Below are positions 1-8,549 of a stretch of DNA of 33,179 nucleotides, piece after piece. A program made the translations under genes and the position numbers. The stretch covers positions 1 through 33,179 of the forward strand of contig JAURNI010000010.1 of assembly GCA_030830305.1 (NCBI GenBank). The letters run 5' to 3'. Origin of the DNA: Alphaproteobacteria bacterium (GTDB lineage Bacteria; Pseudomonadota; Alphaproteobacteria; Rickettsiales; Deianiraeaceae). Position 1 is the first letter of the stretch. Every line of letters starts with the position of its first letter. The notes below the pieces were generated by a model that did no database searches, was not told the origin of the DNA, and saw only the letters and a program-made list of their open reading frames with translations.

Positions 1-414
1 AAAATGTTTTTTCCCAAAAATTCCATCTAATAATAACTTTAAGTAGTGCGAAGCGGTTGGGTCACAATGAAGATAGAAACTACCGGTTGGTTTTAAAATT
101 CTGTACAGCTCAATGATTCTTTGTGTCATATACAGTAGATACGCCATCATTCCCTTGCCATGTATTCTTCCTGCAGATTCTATATACTGAGCAAGTTCCG
201 GATACTTTGTTGCAAGTGTTTCAAGGTACGCTTCGTTGACATCCTGCCATGTCCACATGTCTTTAAACGATGCACCGGCTGCCTTACTTCCAACCGGTGC
301 GGAGTATGTCCTTTTTGAATTAAATGGAGGATCAAGGTAGATTAAATCTGCAATTTCACTGTTTAAACCGTAAAGTATAAAGAGGTTGTCGTGTGTGTAT
401 AATGTGTTTTGCAT
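1..414 (-). CDS. DNA methyltransferase, DPPF type (N-terminal part, cut by window edge)
   Basis: Not in the ORF track because it runs off the left edge; 138 codons are open from an ATG at 414 down to base 1. The translation begins MQNTLYTHDNLFILYGLNSE, followed at about residue 26 by LDPPFNSKR, the catalytic DPPF motif of amino-methylating DNA methyltransferases (N6-adenine or N4-cytosine). Further on, GSFYLHCDPTASHYLK is the conserved block seen in the type III Mod-like 'site-specific DNA-methyltransferase' family, after an FKDMWTW block. It would transfer a methyl group from S-adenosylmethionine to a base in a specific site. It starts 12 nt after the stop of the Mrr-like nuclease on the same strand, so the two read as a restriction-modification unit. 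The target-recognition region and the C-terminus lie outside the window, so specificity and integrity cannot be judged. Confidence 0.85.
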   Translation of the reverse strand, partial: MQNTLYTHDNLFILYGLNSEIADLIYLDPPFNSKRTYSAPVGSKAAGASFKDMWTWQDVNEAYLETLATKYPELAQYIESAGRIHGKGMMAYLLYMTQRIIELYRILKPTGSFYLHCDPTASHYLKLLLDGIFGKKHF

Positions 415-426
415 GGTTTTTTAACT

Positions 427-1350
427 TTACAAACTTACTTCGAATAAATCAATGGTTTGCCTAACTGCAATTCCGTGTTTATACTTAAAACATAATTTTA
501 CAAGTTTTTTGTAATCTATTAATGAAACATTTCCGGATTTTTCATCGTCCATTGCGGCGTCGGTGGCATCGGGTGTAAAAAGCGATGTTGTTATAAACAC
601 ACCCTTTGCTTTGGCCTTTGTAATTACATGTAAAAAAGCTTGTATATCTTTTGACGCAACATTGTTGCCAATATTGTACCGTTTTGCTTGAATATAAATT
701 TTTTCTTTAATATTGAGTTCATCGCCCGCAAGAATTGTGCCGTCAACTCCGCCGTCACGAACTCTTTTGCCTCGCTGCCCTGCAACGCCGTACCCCATTT
801 TTACAACAAGCTCTGCACAGAAATCTTCAAAATCTTGCCATTCCATTGTACGCAGTTTTTCCATCAATTCTTTTTCAACACTTTCTTTCATTGTGGTTAA
901 GGTGGCTTCCAAATCAAATTCTTCTGTTTTGTTTTCATCGTTTTTGTTTTTACCCACATCTTCAGTTTTTTCCTCCACTTGAGATTTTACATTCCAGTTT
1001 GAAAGATAATTTGGAGAGTTTTTGAGATATTTTTCATTAAGCGGAATGTTGTTTTTAGTACAATCTTCCAATGCTTGCTTTCCAAGTTCGGTAATAATGT
1101 AGGACATCTTCCTATTCGGGTCTTTTTCAACAAACTCTGCTTTTGTGAGGAATGTCATTGCCCAGCCGATTCTATCTTGTACTTTTGTGTTGCCGTTGGA
1201 AACAACCTGGTTCATCTCTTCTTTAGTTAGATTCCATTGCTTTTGAATGGTATTTTTTAAAGCAGAAAACATTTCAGTTCTTTTATAACTTCCTTTTTGA
1301 ATTTCTTTTAAAATGGTAAGGAATAATTCTTCGTGCGTTGGTATTGCCAT
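427..1350 (-). CDS. Mrr-type restriction endonuclease
   Basis: A 307-aa protein with an N-terminal winged-helix-like Mrr_N region (about residues 5-95), a charged Lys/Glu/Asn linker (about 123-150), and a C-terminal Mrr catalytic domain (about 165-300). The PD-(D/E)xK-fold active site is visible as RDGGVDGTI (Asp203) followed by IYIQAKRY (Gln221-x-Lys223), the characteristic D...QxK arrangement of the Mrr family; Glu175 in EDFCAEL may complete it. E. coli Mrr cuts methylated DNA, but Mrr-fold nucleases also act as the nuclease of type II systems. The methyltransferase directly downstream with a 12-nt gap favours the second role here. It lies 46 nt downstream of hemW on the same strand, an accessory insertion after housekeeping genes. 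All catalytic residues are present. Confidence 0.85.
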   Translation of the reverse strand: MAIPTHEELFLTILKEIQKGSYKRTEMFSALKNTIQKQWNLTKEEMNQVVSNGNTKVQDRIGWAMTFLTKAEFVEKDPNRKMSYIITELGKQALEDCTKNNIPLNEKYLKNSPNYLSNWNVKSQVEEKTEDVGKNKNDENKTEEFDLEATLTTMKESVEKELMEKLRTMEWQDFEDFCAELVVKMGYGVAGQRGKRVRDGGVDGTILAGDELNIKEKIYIQAKRYNIGNNVASKDIQAFLHVITKAKAKGVFITTSLFTPDATDAAMDDEKSGNVSLIDYKKLVKLCFKYKHGIAVRQTIDLFEVSL

Positions 1351-1396
1351 CTTTGTTGATTAGTGTTTGAAGGTTCTAAAATGGTTTGGTAAAAAG

Positions 1397-2536
1397 TCAA
1401 ATATCAAATATAAACTTTGAAATACCATCACAAAGTGAAAGTCCTTTTTCTGTTGGAATGATGTGTGTTTTGTTTTGAGTTAATAAATCCTCCGTTACAA
1501 GGGTTTGTAATTTTTGTGTATTAATAAACTTTTGAGTAATTTCATTTAATTGAAAACCATAAACTGTGCGGAGTCCTGTGGATACAAATTCCCACGCTAT
1601 TTTTTCATCATTAAGTTTTTCAAAAATTTGAATGGCATTGCCACTTTCTTCAATTGATTTTAAGTACTTTTCCGGTGAATTAACATTCATTGTGGCAACC
1701 CTTCCTTCGTTGACTTCAATGCGTCCGTGTGCACCGGGGCCAATGCCAATGTATTGCTTGCCTGTCCAATATAAAATATTATGCCTGCATTTATTTTGCG
1801 ATGTGGAATAATTTGAAACTTCATACCTACCCAACCCGTATTTTGCACAAATTTCGTTTGTTATTTCGTAAAAATCCTCTTGGTTTCTAGGTATTGTAAG
1901 TTTGCCGTCTTGGTGAAGCTTGAAAAATTCCGTTCCTTTTTCAATTGTTAAACTGTAAAGCGAAATATGTTCAGGTTTAAATTCTTTTAGTGCAAATTCT
2001 AACTCTTCTTGCCATTGCTGAATAGTTTGATTTTCCCTTGCATATATAAGATCAAACGAAAATCTATCAAAAATTTCATTTGCCTTAATAATTGCATTTG
2101 TTGCTTGCGTGGAATTATGCACCCTTCCAAGTTTTTTTAGATCTTCCTCAATAAAAGACTGCACACCAACGGAAACTCTGTTAATTCCTGCAGATTTAAA
2201 ATCTTTAAACTTTTCAACCTCAAATGAGGAGGGGTTTGCCTCAAGTGTTATTTCAATATTGTTTTTGCTTGCGTCAAATTTAGTACAAATGTGGTTAATT
2301 ATTTCGTTTACAACAAATGGTTCCATTAAAGACGGAGTTCCTCCGCCAAAAAAAATACTAACAAATTTCGGAATTTCTTTAAGTTTACAAAAAAAGTAGT
2401 CAAAATCTTTTTTATATGCCTCCAGGAATCTTCGGTGTTTTATGTGCTTTGTAATATGGCTGTTGAAATCGCAATATGGACATTTTTTTTCACAATAAGG
2501 AAAATGAATGTATACCCCAATTTCATCTTGGTTCAT
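1397..2536 (-). CDS. hemW: Radical SAM heme chaperone HemW (HemN-like)
   Basis: A 379-aa radical SAM protein. The 4Fe-4S-binding CxxxCxxC is CEKKCPYC at residues 15-22, directly after YIHFPY. The SAM-binding GGxTPS motif appears as FGGGTPSL near residue 65. The C-terminal half carries RHNILYW, the HNxxYW motif typical of HemW and absent from true coproporphyrinogen oxidase HemN. HemW is thought to bind heme and deliver it to respiratory enzymes rather than make porphyrin. The length matches HemW (about 380 aa) rather than HemN (about 450 aa). Its start overlaps the 3' end of pssA by 14 nt, so the two are probably one transcript running leftwards. Confidence 0.92.
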   Translation of the reverse strand: MNQDEIGVYIHFPYCEKKCPYCDFNSHITKHIKHRRFLEAYKKDFDYFFCKLKEIPKFVSIFFGGGTPSLMEPFVVNEIINHICTKFDASKNNIEITLEANPSSFEVEKFKDFKSAGINRVSVGVQSFIEEDLKKLGRVHNSTQATNAIIKANEIFDRFSFDLIYARENQTIQQWQEELEFALKEFKPEHISLYSLTIEKGTEFFKLHQDGKLTIPRNQEDFYEITNEICAKYGLGRYEVSNYSTSQNKCRHNILYWTGKQYIGIGPGAHGRIEVNEGRVATMNVNSPEKYLKSIEESGNAIQIFEKLNDEKIAWEFVSTGLRTVYGFQLNEITQKFINTQKLQTLVTEDLLTQNKTHIIPTEKGLSLCDGISKFIFDI

Positions 2537-3293
2537 TGTTGTACCTTTTAAGTAATGTATAATATCTTAGTAAGACTATTGGTATTAATGCAATATACAA
2601 TAATGAATAAAATACTACAGCTTTCCATTTGAATATAAAAAAGGAAATAATAATAAAACCAATTGCTACAAGTGTTACTCCTGTATATTTTTTTGGAATT
2701 CTTAAGTATTTTAGTGATAATGTTGGGAATGTTCCAACCATTAAAAACGAAACAATGCAAGTATAGACTTCATAAAGGTAACAGGGGGGGTATTGAATTG
2801 ATATACCGTTAAACATTCTACCGAACCCAACTTGTATAATTAATGGAAGAATGATTAATATTCCTGCAGCGGGCGATGGTACGCCACAAAAAAAACGTTT
2901 TTTCACGGGGTGTTGAGTAATGCTGTCTTTAACATTGAATCTTGCAAGTCTAATTGCACCGCATACCGAAGAAACCATTACTGCTGACCACCCGAAGATG
3001 CCATCACTCCATAAAGACCAGTTATATACTATCATTGCAGGAAATATTGTATAATTTGCAAAATCGCAAAGTGAATCGAGATTTGCTCCAAAGTTGCTAT
3101 GTGCATTTAACATTCTTGCAAATCTTCCGTCCAGGGTGTCAAAAATTGCAGCAGCAATAATAAAAAAACATGCCCTATCCCAGTGCATCATTGTACTGTG
3201 GTAAACCGCCAAAACTCCAAAGCACAAGGAAGACAATGTTATGATGTTTGGGAATAGTTTCACGAATGAAATATACCTGTGGCGTTTATTCAT
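2523..3293 (-). CDS. pssA: CDP-diacylglycerol--serine O-phosphatidyltransferase
   Basis: An integral membrane enzyme that makes phosphatidylserine, the precursor of phosphatidylethanolamine, from CDP-diacylglycerol and serine. The CDP-alcohol phosphatidyltransferase signature DGx2ARx8Gx3Dx3D is present as DTLDGRFARMLNAHSNFGAN followed by LDSLCD. Several hydrophobic segments follow, ending in a basic tail. The track's start at 3335 (MLLCNIV...) would lie inside the predicted promoter; the internal Met of MNKRHRYISF at 3293 gives the usual N-terminus (basic patch, then LFPNIITL) and is preferred. The C-terminus overlaps hemW by 14 nt. The coding strand contains a C7 run (G7 on the plus strand near 2784-2790), which stands out in such AT-rich DNA and could be slippage-prone, although the frame is intact here. 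Confidence 0.9.
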   Translation of the reverse strand: MNKRHRYISFVKLFPNIITLSSLCFGVLAVYHSTMMHWDRACFFIIAAAIFDTLDGRFARMLNAHSNFGANLDSLCDFANYTIFPAMIVYNWSLWSDGIFGWSAVMVSSVCGAIRLARFNVKDSITQHPVKKRFFCGVPSPAAGILIILPLIIQVGFGRMFNGISIQYPPCYLYEVYTCIVSFLMVGTFPTLSLKYLRIPKKYTGVTLVAIGFIIISFFIFKWKAVVFYSLLYIALIPIVLLRYYTLLKRYNNEPR

Positions 3294-3320
3294 TATCGGT
3301 TTTTGTATTAATGATACTAT

Positions 3321-3348
3321 GTTACAAAGTAACATGGAATAAAGTCAA
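3321..3348 (-). promoter_or_regulatory. Probable sigma-70 promoter for pssA-hemW
   Basis: On the minus strand TTGACT (3348-3343) is followed after 16 bp by TGTAAC (3326-3321). It sits just upstream of the preferred pssA start at 3293 and back to back with the tRNA-Ser promoter, so this short interval drives transcription both ways. The -10 match is only 4 of 6. Confidence 0.45.
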
Positions 3349-3361
3349 TTGAATTTATTTC

Positions 3362-3389
3362 TTGACATTAAAAATGCAAAAACTTAAAG
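3362..3389 (+). promoter_or_regulatory. Sigma-70 promoter of tRNA-Ser
   Basis: A perfect TTGACA at 3362-3367, a 16-bp spacer, then TTAAAG (3384-3389). The predicted transcription start falls roughly 10 nt before the mature tRNA 5' end at 3407, which fits. Downstream lapA and acpS may be read from the same promoter. Confidence 0.6.
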
Positions 3390-3406
3390 ACGCCTAAATA
3401 AAAACT

Positions 3407-3494
3407 GGGCAGGTGGCTGAGCGGTCTAAAGCACTGGTCTTGAAAACCAGCGTACAGCAATGTACCGTGGGTTCGAATCCCACCCTTCCCGCCA
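3407..3494 (+). tRNA. tRNA-Ser (anticodon UGA)
   Basis: An 88-nt cloverleaf with encoded CCA. It has a D arm (GCT...AGC), an anticodon stem CTGGT/ACCAG with loop CTTGAAA giving anticodon UGA, a long class II variable arm (GTACA gcaa TGTAC) that identifies a serine tRNA, a T arm GTGGG-TTCGAAT-CCCAC, and discriminator G73. The acceptor stem reads GGGCAGG against CCTTCCC, leaving a C4-U69 mismatch in an otherwise perfect helix. It reads UCA and, by wobble, UCG and possibly other UCN codons. Confidence 0.95.
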
Positions 3495-3506
3495 TTTTTT
3501 AAGTAT

Positions 3507-3728
3507 ATGCTTAAACTTCGCTTTTCTATTATTTTGTTATTGTTTGTGTATTTTATTGTATTTGCTATACAAAATAACACACATGTTAACCTTGTTTTAC
3601 CTTTTATTAAAACATTTTACAACATTCCTTTATTTTTGGTATTGATTATTTCTCTTGGTATTGGTGCGACAATTCAGTTTTTAACATCAGGCTTTGGTAA
3701 GAAAAAAAAGAAAAAAAAAGACAAATGA
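3507..3728 (+). CDS. LapA-domain small inner-membrane protein
   Basis: A 73-aa protein with two transmembrane helices (about residues 5-21 and 40-60) separated by a short QNNTHVNLVLPF segment. This is the pattern of the LapA/DUF1049 (lipopolysaccharide assembly protein A) family, where an F..QN..V.V.F motif links the helices and a GxxxG-like stretch lies in the second helix. Family members help place LPS assembly factors, but that role cannot be shown here. The tail is almost pure lysine (GKKKKKKKDK), encoded by A8-G-A9, a slippage-prone tract. The stop overlaps the acpS start as ATGA, so the two genes are translationally coupled. Confidence 0.65.
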   Translation: MLKLRFSIILLLFVYFIVFAIQNNTHVNLVLPFIKTFYNIPLFLVLIISLGIGATIQFLTSGFGKKKKKKKDK

Positions 3729-4099
3729 AAATCTTTGGTGTTGGAACTGATTTACTTGAAATTTCCCGCCTTAAGTCCTCGAATATTTTTCCACTTGCAA
3801 AAAGAATACTTTCCTCTTACGAAATTACCCAATTTGAATATTCAAAAAATAAAACTCTTTTTTTAGCAAAAAGGTTCTGCGTTAAAGAGGCGGTTGCAAA
3901 AGCATTTGGTGTTGGAATTGGTAAAAGTTTATCCTTTAAAGATATTACACTTTCTAATGATGCACTTGGTAAGCCTGTTTGCACTGTTTGCATGGAAGTT
4001 TCACAGAAAATTACAAACCATGAAGTGTTGGTGCATGTTTCAATTTCAGACACTAAAGATTTGGTGCTTTCTTATTGTGTGATTGAGTTGATTACTTGA
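3725..4099 (+). CDS. acpS: Holo-[acyl-carrier-protein] synthase
   Basis: A 124-aa enzyme that transfers 4'-phosphopantetheine from coenzyme A to the active-site serine of acyl carrier protein, switching it on for fatty acid synthesis. The two magnesium/CoA-binding blocks are clear: GVGTDLLEISR near the N-terminus (Asp9) and FLAKRFCVKEAVAKAFG (Glu55). The length is normal for AcpS trimers. It starts within the stop of the LapA-like gene (ATGA) and ends with a TGA that forms part of the TTGACA -35 box of the next transcription unit. Confidence 0.93.
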   Translation: MKIFGVGTDLLEISRLKSSNIFPLAKRILSSYEITQFEYSKNKTLFLAKRFCVKEAVAKAFGVGIGKSLSFKDITLSNDALGKPVCTVCMEVSQKITNHEVLVHVSISDTKDLVLSYCVIELIT

Positions 4100-4122
4100 C
4101 AAAAATAATAAAGTATTGTAGT
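4096..4122 (+). promoter_or_regulatory. Probable promoter of hscA
   Basis: A perfect TTGACA (4096-4101) embedding the acpS stop codon. The best -10 candidate is TGTAGT at 4117-4122 with a 15-bp spacer; TAGTAA at 4119 gives 17 bp. The -35 is convincing and the -10 is not. Confidence 0.4.
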
Positions 4123-4147
4123 AAGAATTACAGATTTTTTACGAGTT

Positions 4148-5887
4148 ATGTCTCTTTTAAACATTGAAGATGCGGTTTTCTCTAAAGCTATACAAGATGA
4201 AATGGCCGTTGGTATAGATTTTGGTACAACAAATTCCCTATGCTTTTACTGGGACGGTGACAAGATGCAAACGATAGTAGATATTATGCCATCTGCTGTT
4301 CATTTTAACGATGAAGGTAATATTGTAGATGTAAAAAAAGCAAAACACAGCATTTATTCAGTAAAAAGGCATGTTGCTCAAAGTGAAAAAATACAGGTTG
4401 GTTCAAAAAAACTTTGGGCAGAGCAAATTGCCGCAGAGGTTTTTAAAAAAATTAAAAAAGCAATCAACCACAATCTTGGAAATGATGTAACGAAGTGTGT
4501 TGTTACAGTTCCTGCTTATTTTGACGATTCCAAAAGGCAGGCAATTAAGTTTTCGGCAGAACTTGCTGGACTGGAAGTGATTCGTATGATAAACGAACCA
4601 ACTGCGGCAGCACTTTATTATGGTATTGATAACAAGCAGGAGGGTAATTATATTGTGTTTGATCTTGGTGGTGGTACTTTTGATGTTTCAATTCTTGGAA
4701 TGAAAAAAGGCGTTCTTCATGTTGTTGCAACGGGCGGAGATTCCAAACTCGGTGGTGATGATTTTGATTTTCTAATTTCAGATTATTATAAAATATCAAA
4801 ACTTTCCGCAAAAGCTTTAAAAGAATATATTGCCATAAATGGCACTTTTGATGGTAAAAAAAACAACTTAGATGAGTATTTTTTAGGTTTGCCAAAAGAT
4901 GATATTGAAAAATTGAAAAATATTAAAGTAAACCAAGATAGTATTGATGAAATCATACTTCCACTCGTACATAGGTGTATTTATGTTATGCAAGGGGTTT
5001 TAAGGGATTCCAAAATACCTCAGGAAGAAATTAAGGGGGTTGTTCTTGTTGGTGGGTCAACGCGAATGCCAATTATTAAAGAAGCATTAAACCATGAATT
5101 CACGGTGCCGGTTTTTGATGATGCAGACCCCGACCGTGTTGTTGCATATGGTGCCGCAGTTCAGGCAGCAAATATTGTTAGAAAATCTACGGGTAATTTA
5201 CTGCTTGATGTCATTCCGCTTTCTCTTAGTATTGAAACAATGGGTGGTGCAGTACAGAAAGTTATTGAAAGAAACACTTCAATACCAATTGAAAAAACAG
5301 TGAAATTTACAACATATGAAGATTTTCAAACGGGTATAATTATTAATGTTGTACAGGGGGAAAGAGATTTAGCAAAGGATTGCCGCTCCCTTGCAACATT
5401 CGAGTTAACAAACATTACACCTGCAAAGGCCGGAATTGTTAAAATTTGTGTTAAATTTTTTGTTGATGAAAACTCCATTCTCTCTGTTTCAGCATGGGAA
5501 GAGGGTGGTAATACTAAAAACGAGATTCAAGTTAAGCCAAGTTATGGCATTGCAGGGGACGAAATTCGTTCAATGCTTATTGATGCAATTAAAAATGCTC
5601 AAAATGATATTGAAGAAAAACTTACGGTTGATTCTACCATTGATGCACAAAATGTTATAAAACTTGTGAATGATGCCTTTAAGGATAAACATCTTGCAGT
5701 TGGTGATGAAATTTTCCAAATTGAAACCGTTTTGAAAAATCTACAAAATGCTATTATGGAAAAAGATCGTAACAAAATTGATTCCCTAACAAAAGAGCTC
5801 GATGCGGCATCAAAAAGTTTTGTTGAACGCAGAACAGCTTGGTATTTGAATAATTACACAGCAGGTAAGGGTGTTGATGAGATTTAG
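4148..5887 (+). CDS. hscA: Hsp70-family chaperone HscA (Fe-S cluster assembly)
   Basis: A 579-aa Hsp70. The nucleotide-binding domain has the phosphate-1 motif [10 protein letters not shown] (residues 21-30), the phosphate-2 motif [14 protein letters not shown] and the adenosine motif [10 protein letters not shown]; a substrate-binding domain with a short lid follows. HscA rather than DnaK is suggested by the length (DnaK is about 640 aa), the short leader before the first motif, [16 protein letters not shown] after the phosphate-2 motif, and no acidic C-terminal tail. HscA uses ATP to help move Fe-S clusters from the scaffold IscU to clients. Its usual neighbours hscB, iscU and fdx are not in this window, so the isc operon is broken up here. 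Its own TTGACA promoter lies just upstream. Confidence 0.85.
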   Translation: MSLLNIEDAVFSKAIQDEMAVGIDFGTTNSLCFYWDGDKMQTIVDIMPSAVHFNDEGNIVDVKKAKHSIYSVKRHVAQSEKIQVGSKKLWAEQIAAEVFKKIKKAINHNLGNDVTKCVVTVPAYFDDSKRQAIKFSAELAGLEVIRMINEPTAAALYYGIDNKQEGNYIVFDLGGGTFDVSILGMKKGVLHVVATGGDSKLGGDDFDFLISDYYKISKLSAKALKEYIAINGTFDGKKNNLDEYFLGLPKDDIEKLKNIKVNQDSIDEIILPLVHRCIYVMQGVLRDSKIPQEEIKGVVLVGGSTRMPIIKEALNHEFTVPVFDDADPDRVVAYGAAVQAANIVRKSTGNLLLDVIPLSLSIETMGGAVQKVIERNTSIPIEKTVKFTTYEDFQTGIIINVVQGERDLAKDCRSLATFELTNITPAKAGIVKICVKFFVDENSILSVSAWEEGGNTKNEIQVKPSYGIAGDEIRSMLIDAIKNAQNDIEEKLTVDSTIDAQNVIKLVNDAFKDKHLAVGDEIFQIETVLKNLQNAIMEKDRNKIDSLTKELDAASKSFVERRTAWYLNNYTAGKGVDEI

Positions 5888-5888
5888 T

Positions 5889-5932
5889 CTTGAAAACATC
5901 TTTTATTGAACTATCTTGTGTTAGTTGATAAT
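5889..5932 (+). promoter_or_regulatory. Candidate htpG promoter (possibly heat-shock type)
   Basis: Two readings are possible. A housekeeping promoter would be TTGAAC (5906-5911) with GATAAT (5927-5932), spacer 15. A heat-shock-like alternative is CTTGAAAA (from 5889) followed 18 nt later by CTATCTTGTG, which resembles the CTTG...CTAT layout of alphaproteobacterial RpoH promoters but is not an exact match. The position before an Hsp90 gene makes the second attractive. Confidence 0.35.
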
Positions 5933-5942
5933 TTTTTGTAAA

Positions 5943-7769
5943 ATGTCTAAATATAAATTTGATGCCGAAATTGGCAAGGTTTTAAAAATTGTTATTAATT
6001 CAATTTATACTCATAAAGAAATTTTTCTGCGAGAACTTATTTCAAACGCCTCCGATGCTATTAGCAAGTTAAAATACGAATCTCTTTCAAATTCAAAACT
6101 TATACATGATGGCTACACTCCAAAAATTTCCGTAGAATTAAAAAAAGATGAGAGAAAAATTGTTGTTTCAGATAACGGCATTGGAATGAACAAAGAAGAC
6201 ATGCTTCAAAATTTGGGAACAATTGCTAAATCTGGAACAGAAACATTTGCTAAAGCATTGCAAGAAAGTGGAAATCCGTTAGAATTAATTGGTCAGTTTG
6301 GTGTTGGGTTTTATTCAGCATTTATGGTTGCAAACAAGGTTGAGGTGCTTTCTAAAAAAGCTGGAACAACTGAAGCATTTTTGTGGGCGTCTGAAGGTGA
6401 TGGTGAGTACACCATTGATAATGCAACAAAAGAAAGCATTGGTACGGAAATTACGCTACACATTAAAGAGGGTGACGAATTTGATGAATACCTTGATAAA
6501 TTTCGTGTGGAACACATTATTAAATCATACTCAAGCCATATTCACACACCAATTGAAATCATTCATGAAAGTGGTACATCCACCATTTATAACGAGTCCT
6601 CTGCAATATGGCTTAAAAACCCAAGTGAAGTAAGTGAAGAAGAGTATAAGAAAGCATATAATTCCATTGGCGGAATGCCATCTGGTTATTTTGCAAAAAT
6701 TCACAGTAAGGTTGAAGGTGGTCTTGAGTATTCTGCGTTATTATTTATTCCAAATACAAAACCGTATGATATCTACAACCCGGCACGAAAAAACTCAATT
6801 AAGCTTTACGTAAAAAGGGTATTTATTACTGAAGAAAATACGGCAATTCTTCCGGAACACTTTCGTTTTATAAAAGGCGTTGTTGATTCTTCCGATTTAC
6901 CACTCAATATTTCCCGTGAGACCTTTCAAAATAATAAAATTATTGAAAAAATTGGGAAATCTCTTGAAAAAAAAATTATTGGGGAGTTTGAAAACAAACT
7001 TAAAAATGACCGTGAAGAATATGCGAAATTTTGGGCAGATTTTGGAAATGTCATCAAAGAAGGCTTGTGTAAGCCTGGCGATCTTAACCTTAAATTATTA
7101 GATATTTGCCTTTTTAGAAGTACAAACGGTACCGATTTTACCACAGTAGAAGAGTATCTTTCACGCATGAAACCTGAACAGGATTCAATTTATTACATTA
7201 CCGCTGAAAGTTACGATGACGGCTTTAATAATCCTCAGCTTGAACTGTGCAAAAAAAATGGAATTGAGGTTCTTATTTTGACAGATACAGTTGATAATTT
7301 TTGGGTAAATGTAATTACAAATTTTAAAGAAAAGCATTTTAAGCCCGTTTCTTCTGTTGATCTTAAAATTGAAAATAACAAAGAGGAGGCTGAAATTATT
7401 GATGACGAAAAAAACAAAAAACTAATTGAAAAGTTTAAAGAGGTTCTGGGTGATGACATTGGTGAGGTAAAAATTTCTAAAAAACTCGTTGAAAGCCCCG
7501 TGTGTCTTTCACAGGGTGAGGGTGGTATGAGTATTCGCATGGAGCGATACCTTTTCGAGCAGAAACAATTGCCGTTTATGTCTCCGAAAATCCTGGAAAT
7601 TAACCCGAATCATAAAATTTTGGAAGATATTTATTCAAAAATCCAGAAGAATGAAGATACATCCAATGCAATTTACAATCTATTTGACATTGCATGCATT
7701 GAAGCGGGAGATGTTCTGCGTAAACCAAGTAACTTTGCAAAACGAATTGTAGAAATGATGGCAAAATAA
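5943..7769 (+). CDS. htpG: Molecular chaperone HtpG (bacterial Hsp90)
   Basis: A 608-aa ATP-dependent dimeric chaperone. The GHKL ATP-binding domain shows LRELISNASDAISKL, VSDNGIGM and GQFGVGFYSAF in the normal order. The middle domain has SSDLPLNISRE with the catalytic arginine region, and the C-terminal dimerisation domain ends in a short tail without MEEVD, as expected for bacteria. The track's start at 5925 adds MIIFCK; MSKYKFDAEIG at 5943 matches the family N-terminus and is chosen. It follows hscA but has its own probable promoter. Confidence 0.95.
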   Translation: MSKYKFDAEIGKVLKIVINSIYTHKEIFLRELISNASDAISKLKYESLSNSKLIHDGYTPKISVELKKDERKIVVSDNGIGMNKEDMLQNLGTIAKSGTETFAKALQESGNPLELIGQFGVGFYSAFMVANKVEVLSKKAGTTEAFLWASEGDGEYTIDNATKESIGTEITLHIKEGDEFDEYLDKFRVEHIIKSYSSHIHTPIEIIHESGTSTIYNESSAIWLKNPSEVSEEEYKKAYNSIGGMPSGYFAKIHSKVEGGLEYSALLFIPNTKPYDIYNPARKNSIKLYVKRVFITEENTAILPEHFRFIKGVVDSSDLPLNISRETFQNNKIIEKIGKSLEKKIIGEFENKLKNDREEYAKFWADFGNVIKEGLCKPGDLNLKLLDICLFRSTNGTDFTTVEEYLSRMKPEQDSIYYITAESYDDGFNNPQLELCKKNGIEVLILTDTVDNFWVNVITNFKEKHFKPVSSVDLKIENNKEEAEIIDDEKNKKLIEKFKEVLGDDIGEVKISKKLVESPVCLSQGEGGMSIRMERYLFEQKQLPFMSPKILEINPNHKILEDIYSKIQKNEDTSNAIYNLFDIACIEAGDVLRKPSNFAKRIVEMMAK

Positions 7770-7779
7770 ACTATAAAAA

Positions 7780-8549
7780 ATGGTAGCCAAATTAATGCCG
7801 GCAATATTTTCTGGTCATGGCAGCCCAATGAATGCATTGGAAAGTAATAAGTACACAATGTCATGGGTTGACATAACAAAAAATATTCCAAAGCCAAAAG
7901 CAATACTTGTAATTTCAGCGCATTGGCAAACAGATGGAGTATCTGTGACCACCAATAAACAACTCAAGACAGTTATGATTTTTATGGCTTTCCAAAAGAA
8001 TTATATGATATTCAATATGATGTGAATGGTAGCAGAGAGTTGGTTGATAAAATTAGAAATATTATACCAGAGGTGAGATTTGATGAATCATGGGGTCTTG
8101 ATCACGGTGCGTGGTCAATATTAAAACATATCTATCCAAATGCAGATATTCCGGTAGTTCAACTCAGTATTGATATCCATAAAGCACCGAATGAACATTA
8201 TAATATTGCAAAAAAACTTCAAACCTTAAGAAATAATGGATTTTTAATAATTGGAAGTGGGAATATTGTGCACAATCTACCAATGATAACGCGTGGTAAT
8301 ATTCAATATAATTGGGCGGCAGAGTTCAATGATGCAATCAAAAATGCAATAATTACAAACAATTTTGATGCTATTATAAATTACAACCAATTACCCGGTG
8401 CAAAAGAATCCGTTCCAACTCAAGAACATTTTATTCCGCTTATTTATATTCTTGGTTTGTGTACAGATGTTGATATGGTATCAATTTTTGTAGATGGGAT
8501 TGAGCTTGGGTCGATTAGTATGACAAGTGTGTTTATTAAAGGCGAGTGA
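7780..8549 (+). pseudogene. ygiD: YgiD/DODA-type extradiol dioxygenase, split by a 1-nt frameshift
   Basis: Two ORFs (7780-8025 and 8022-8549) together make one full-length class III extradiol ring-cleavage dioxygenase (LigB-like, 4,5-DOPA dioxygenase family, about 257 aa). The N-terminal part has FSGHGSPMNALE and ISAHW, carrying metal-binding histidines. The C-terminal part has GLDHGAW, IPVVQLSID and GSGNIVHNL. Reading the DNA across the junction, restoring one T after 'aagacagtt' (about 7973-7975) recovers YDFYGFPKELYDIQYDVNGS, the conserved family sequence, so a single-base deletion separates the frames. All metal ligands survive, so decay is recent, or this is a sequencing error or recoding. 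It starts 10 nt after htpG and overlaps bolA convergently by 14 nt. Confidence 0.85.

Noticed and set aside
3368-3580. 70-aa minus-strand ORF containing GGKGGIRTHGTL
   Set aside because: It is the complement of tRNA-Ser; this peptide is a well-known artefact of translating tRNA-Ser antisense.
4545-4895. 116-aa minus-strand ORF inside hscA
   Set aside because: Antisense to the conserved Hsp70 nucleotide-binding domain, with no promoter of its own.
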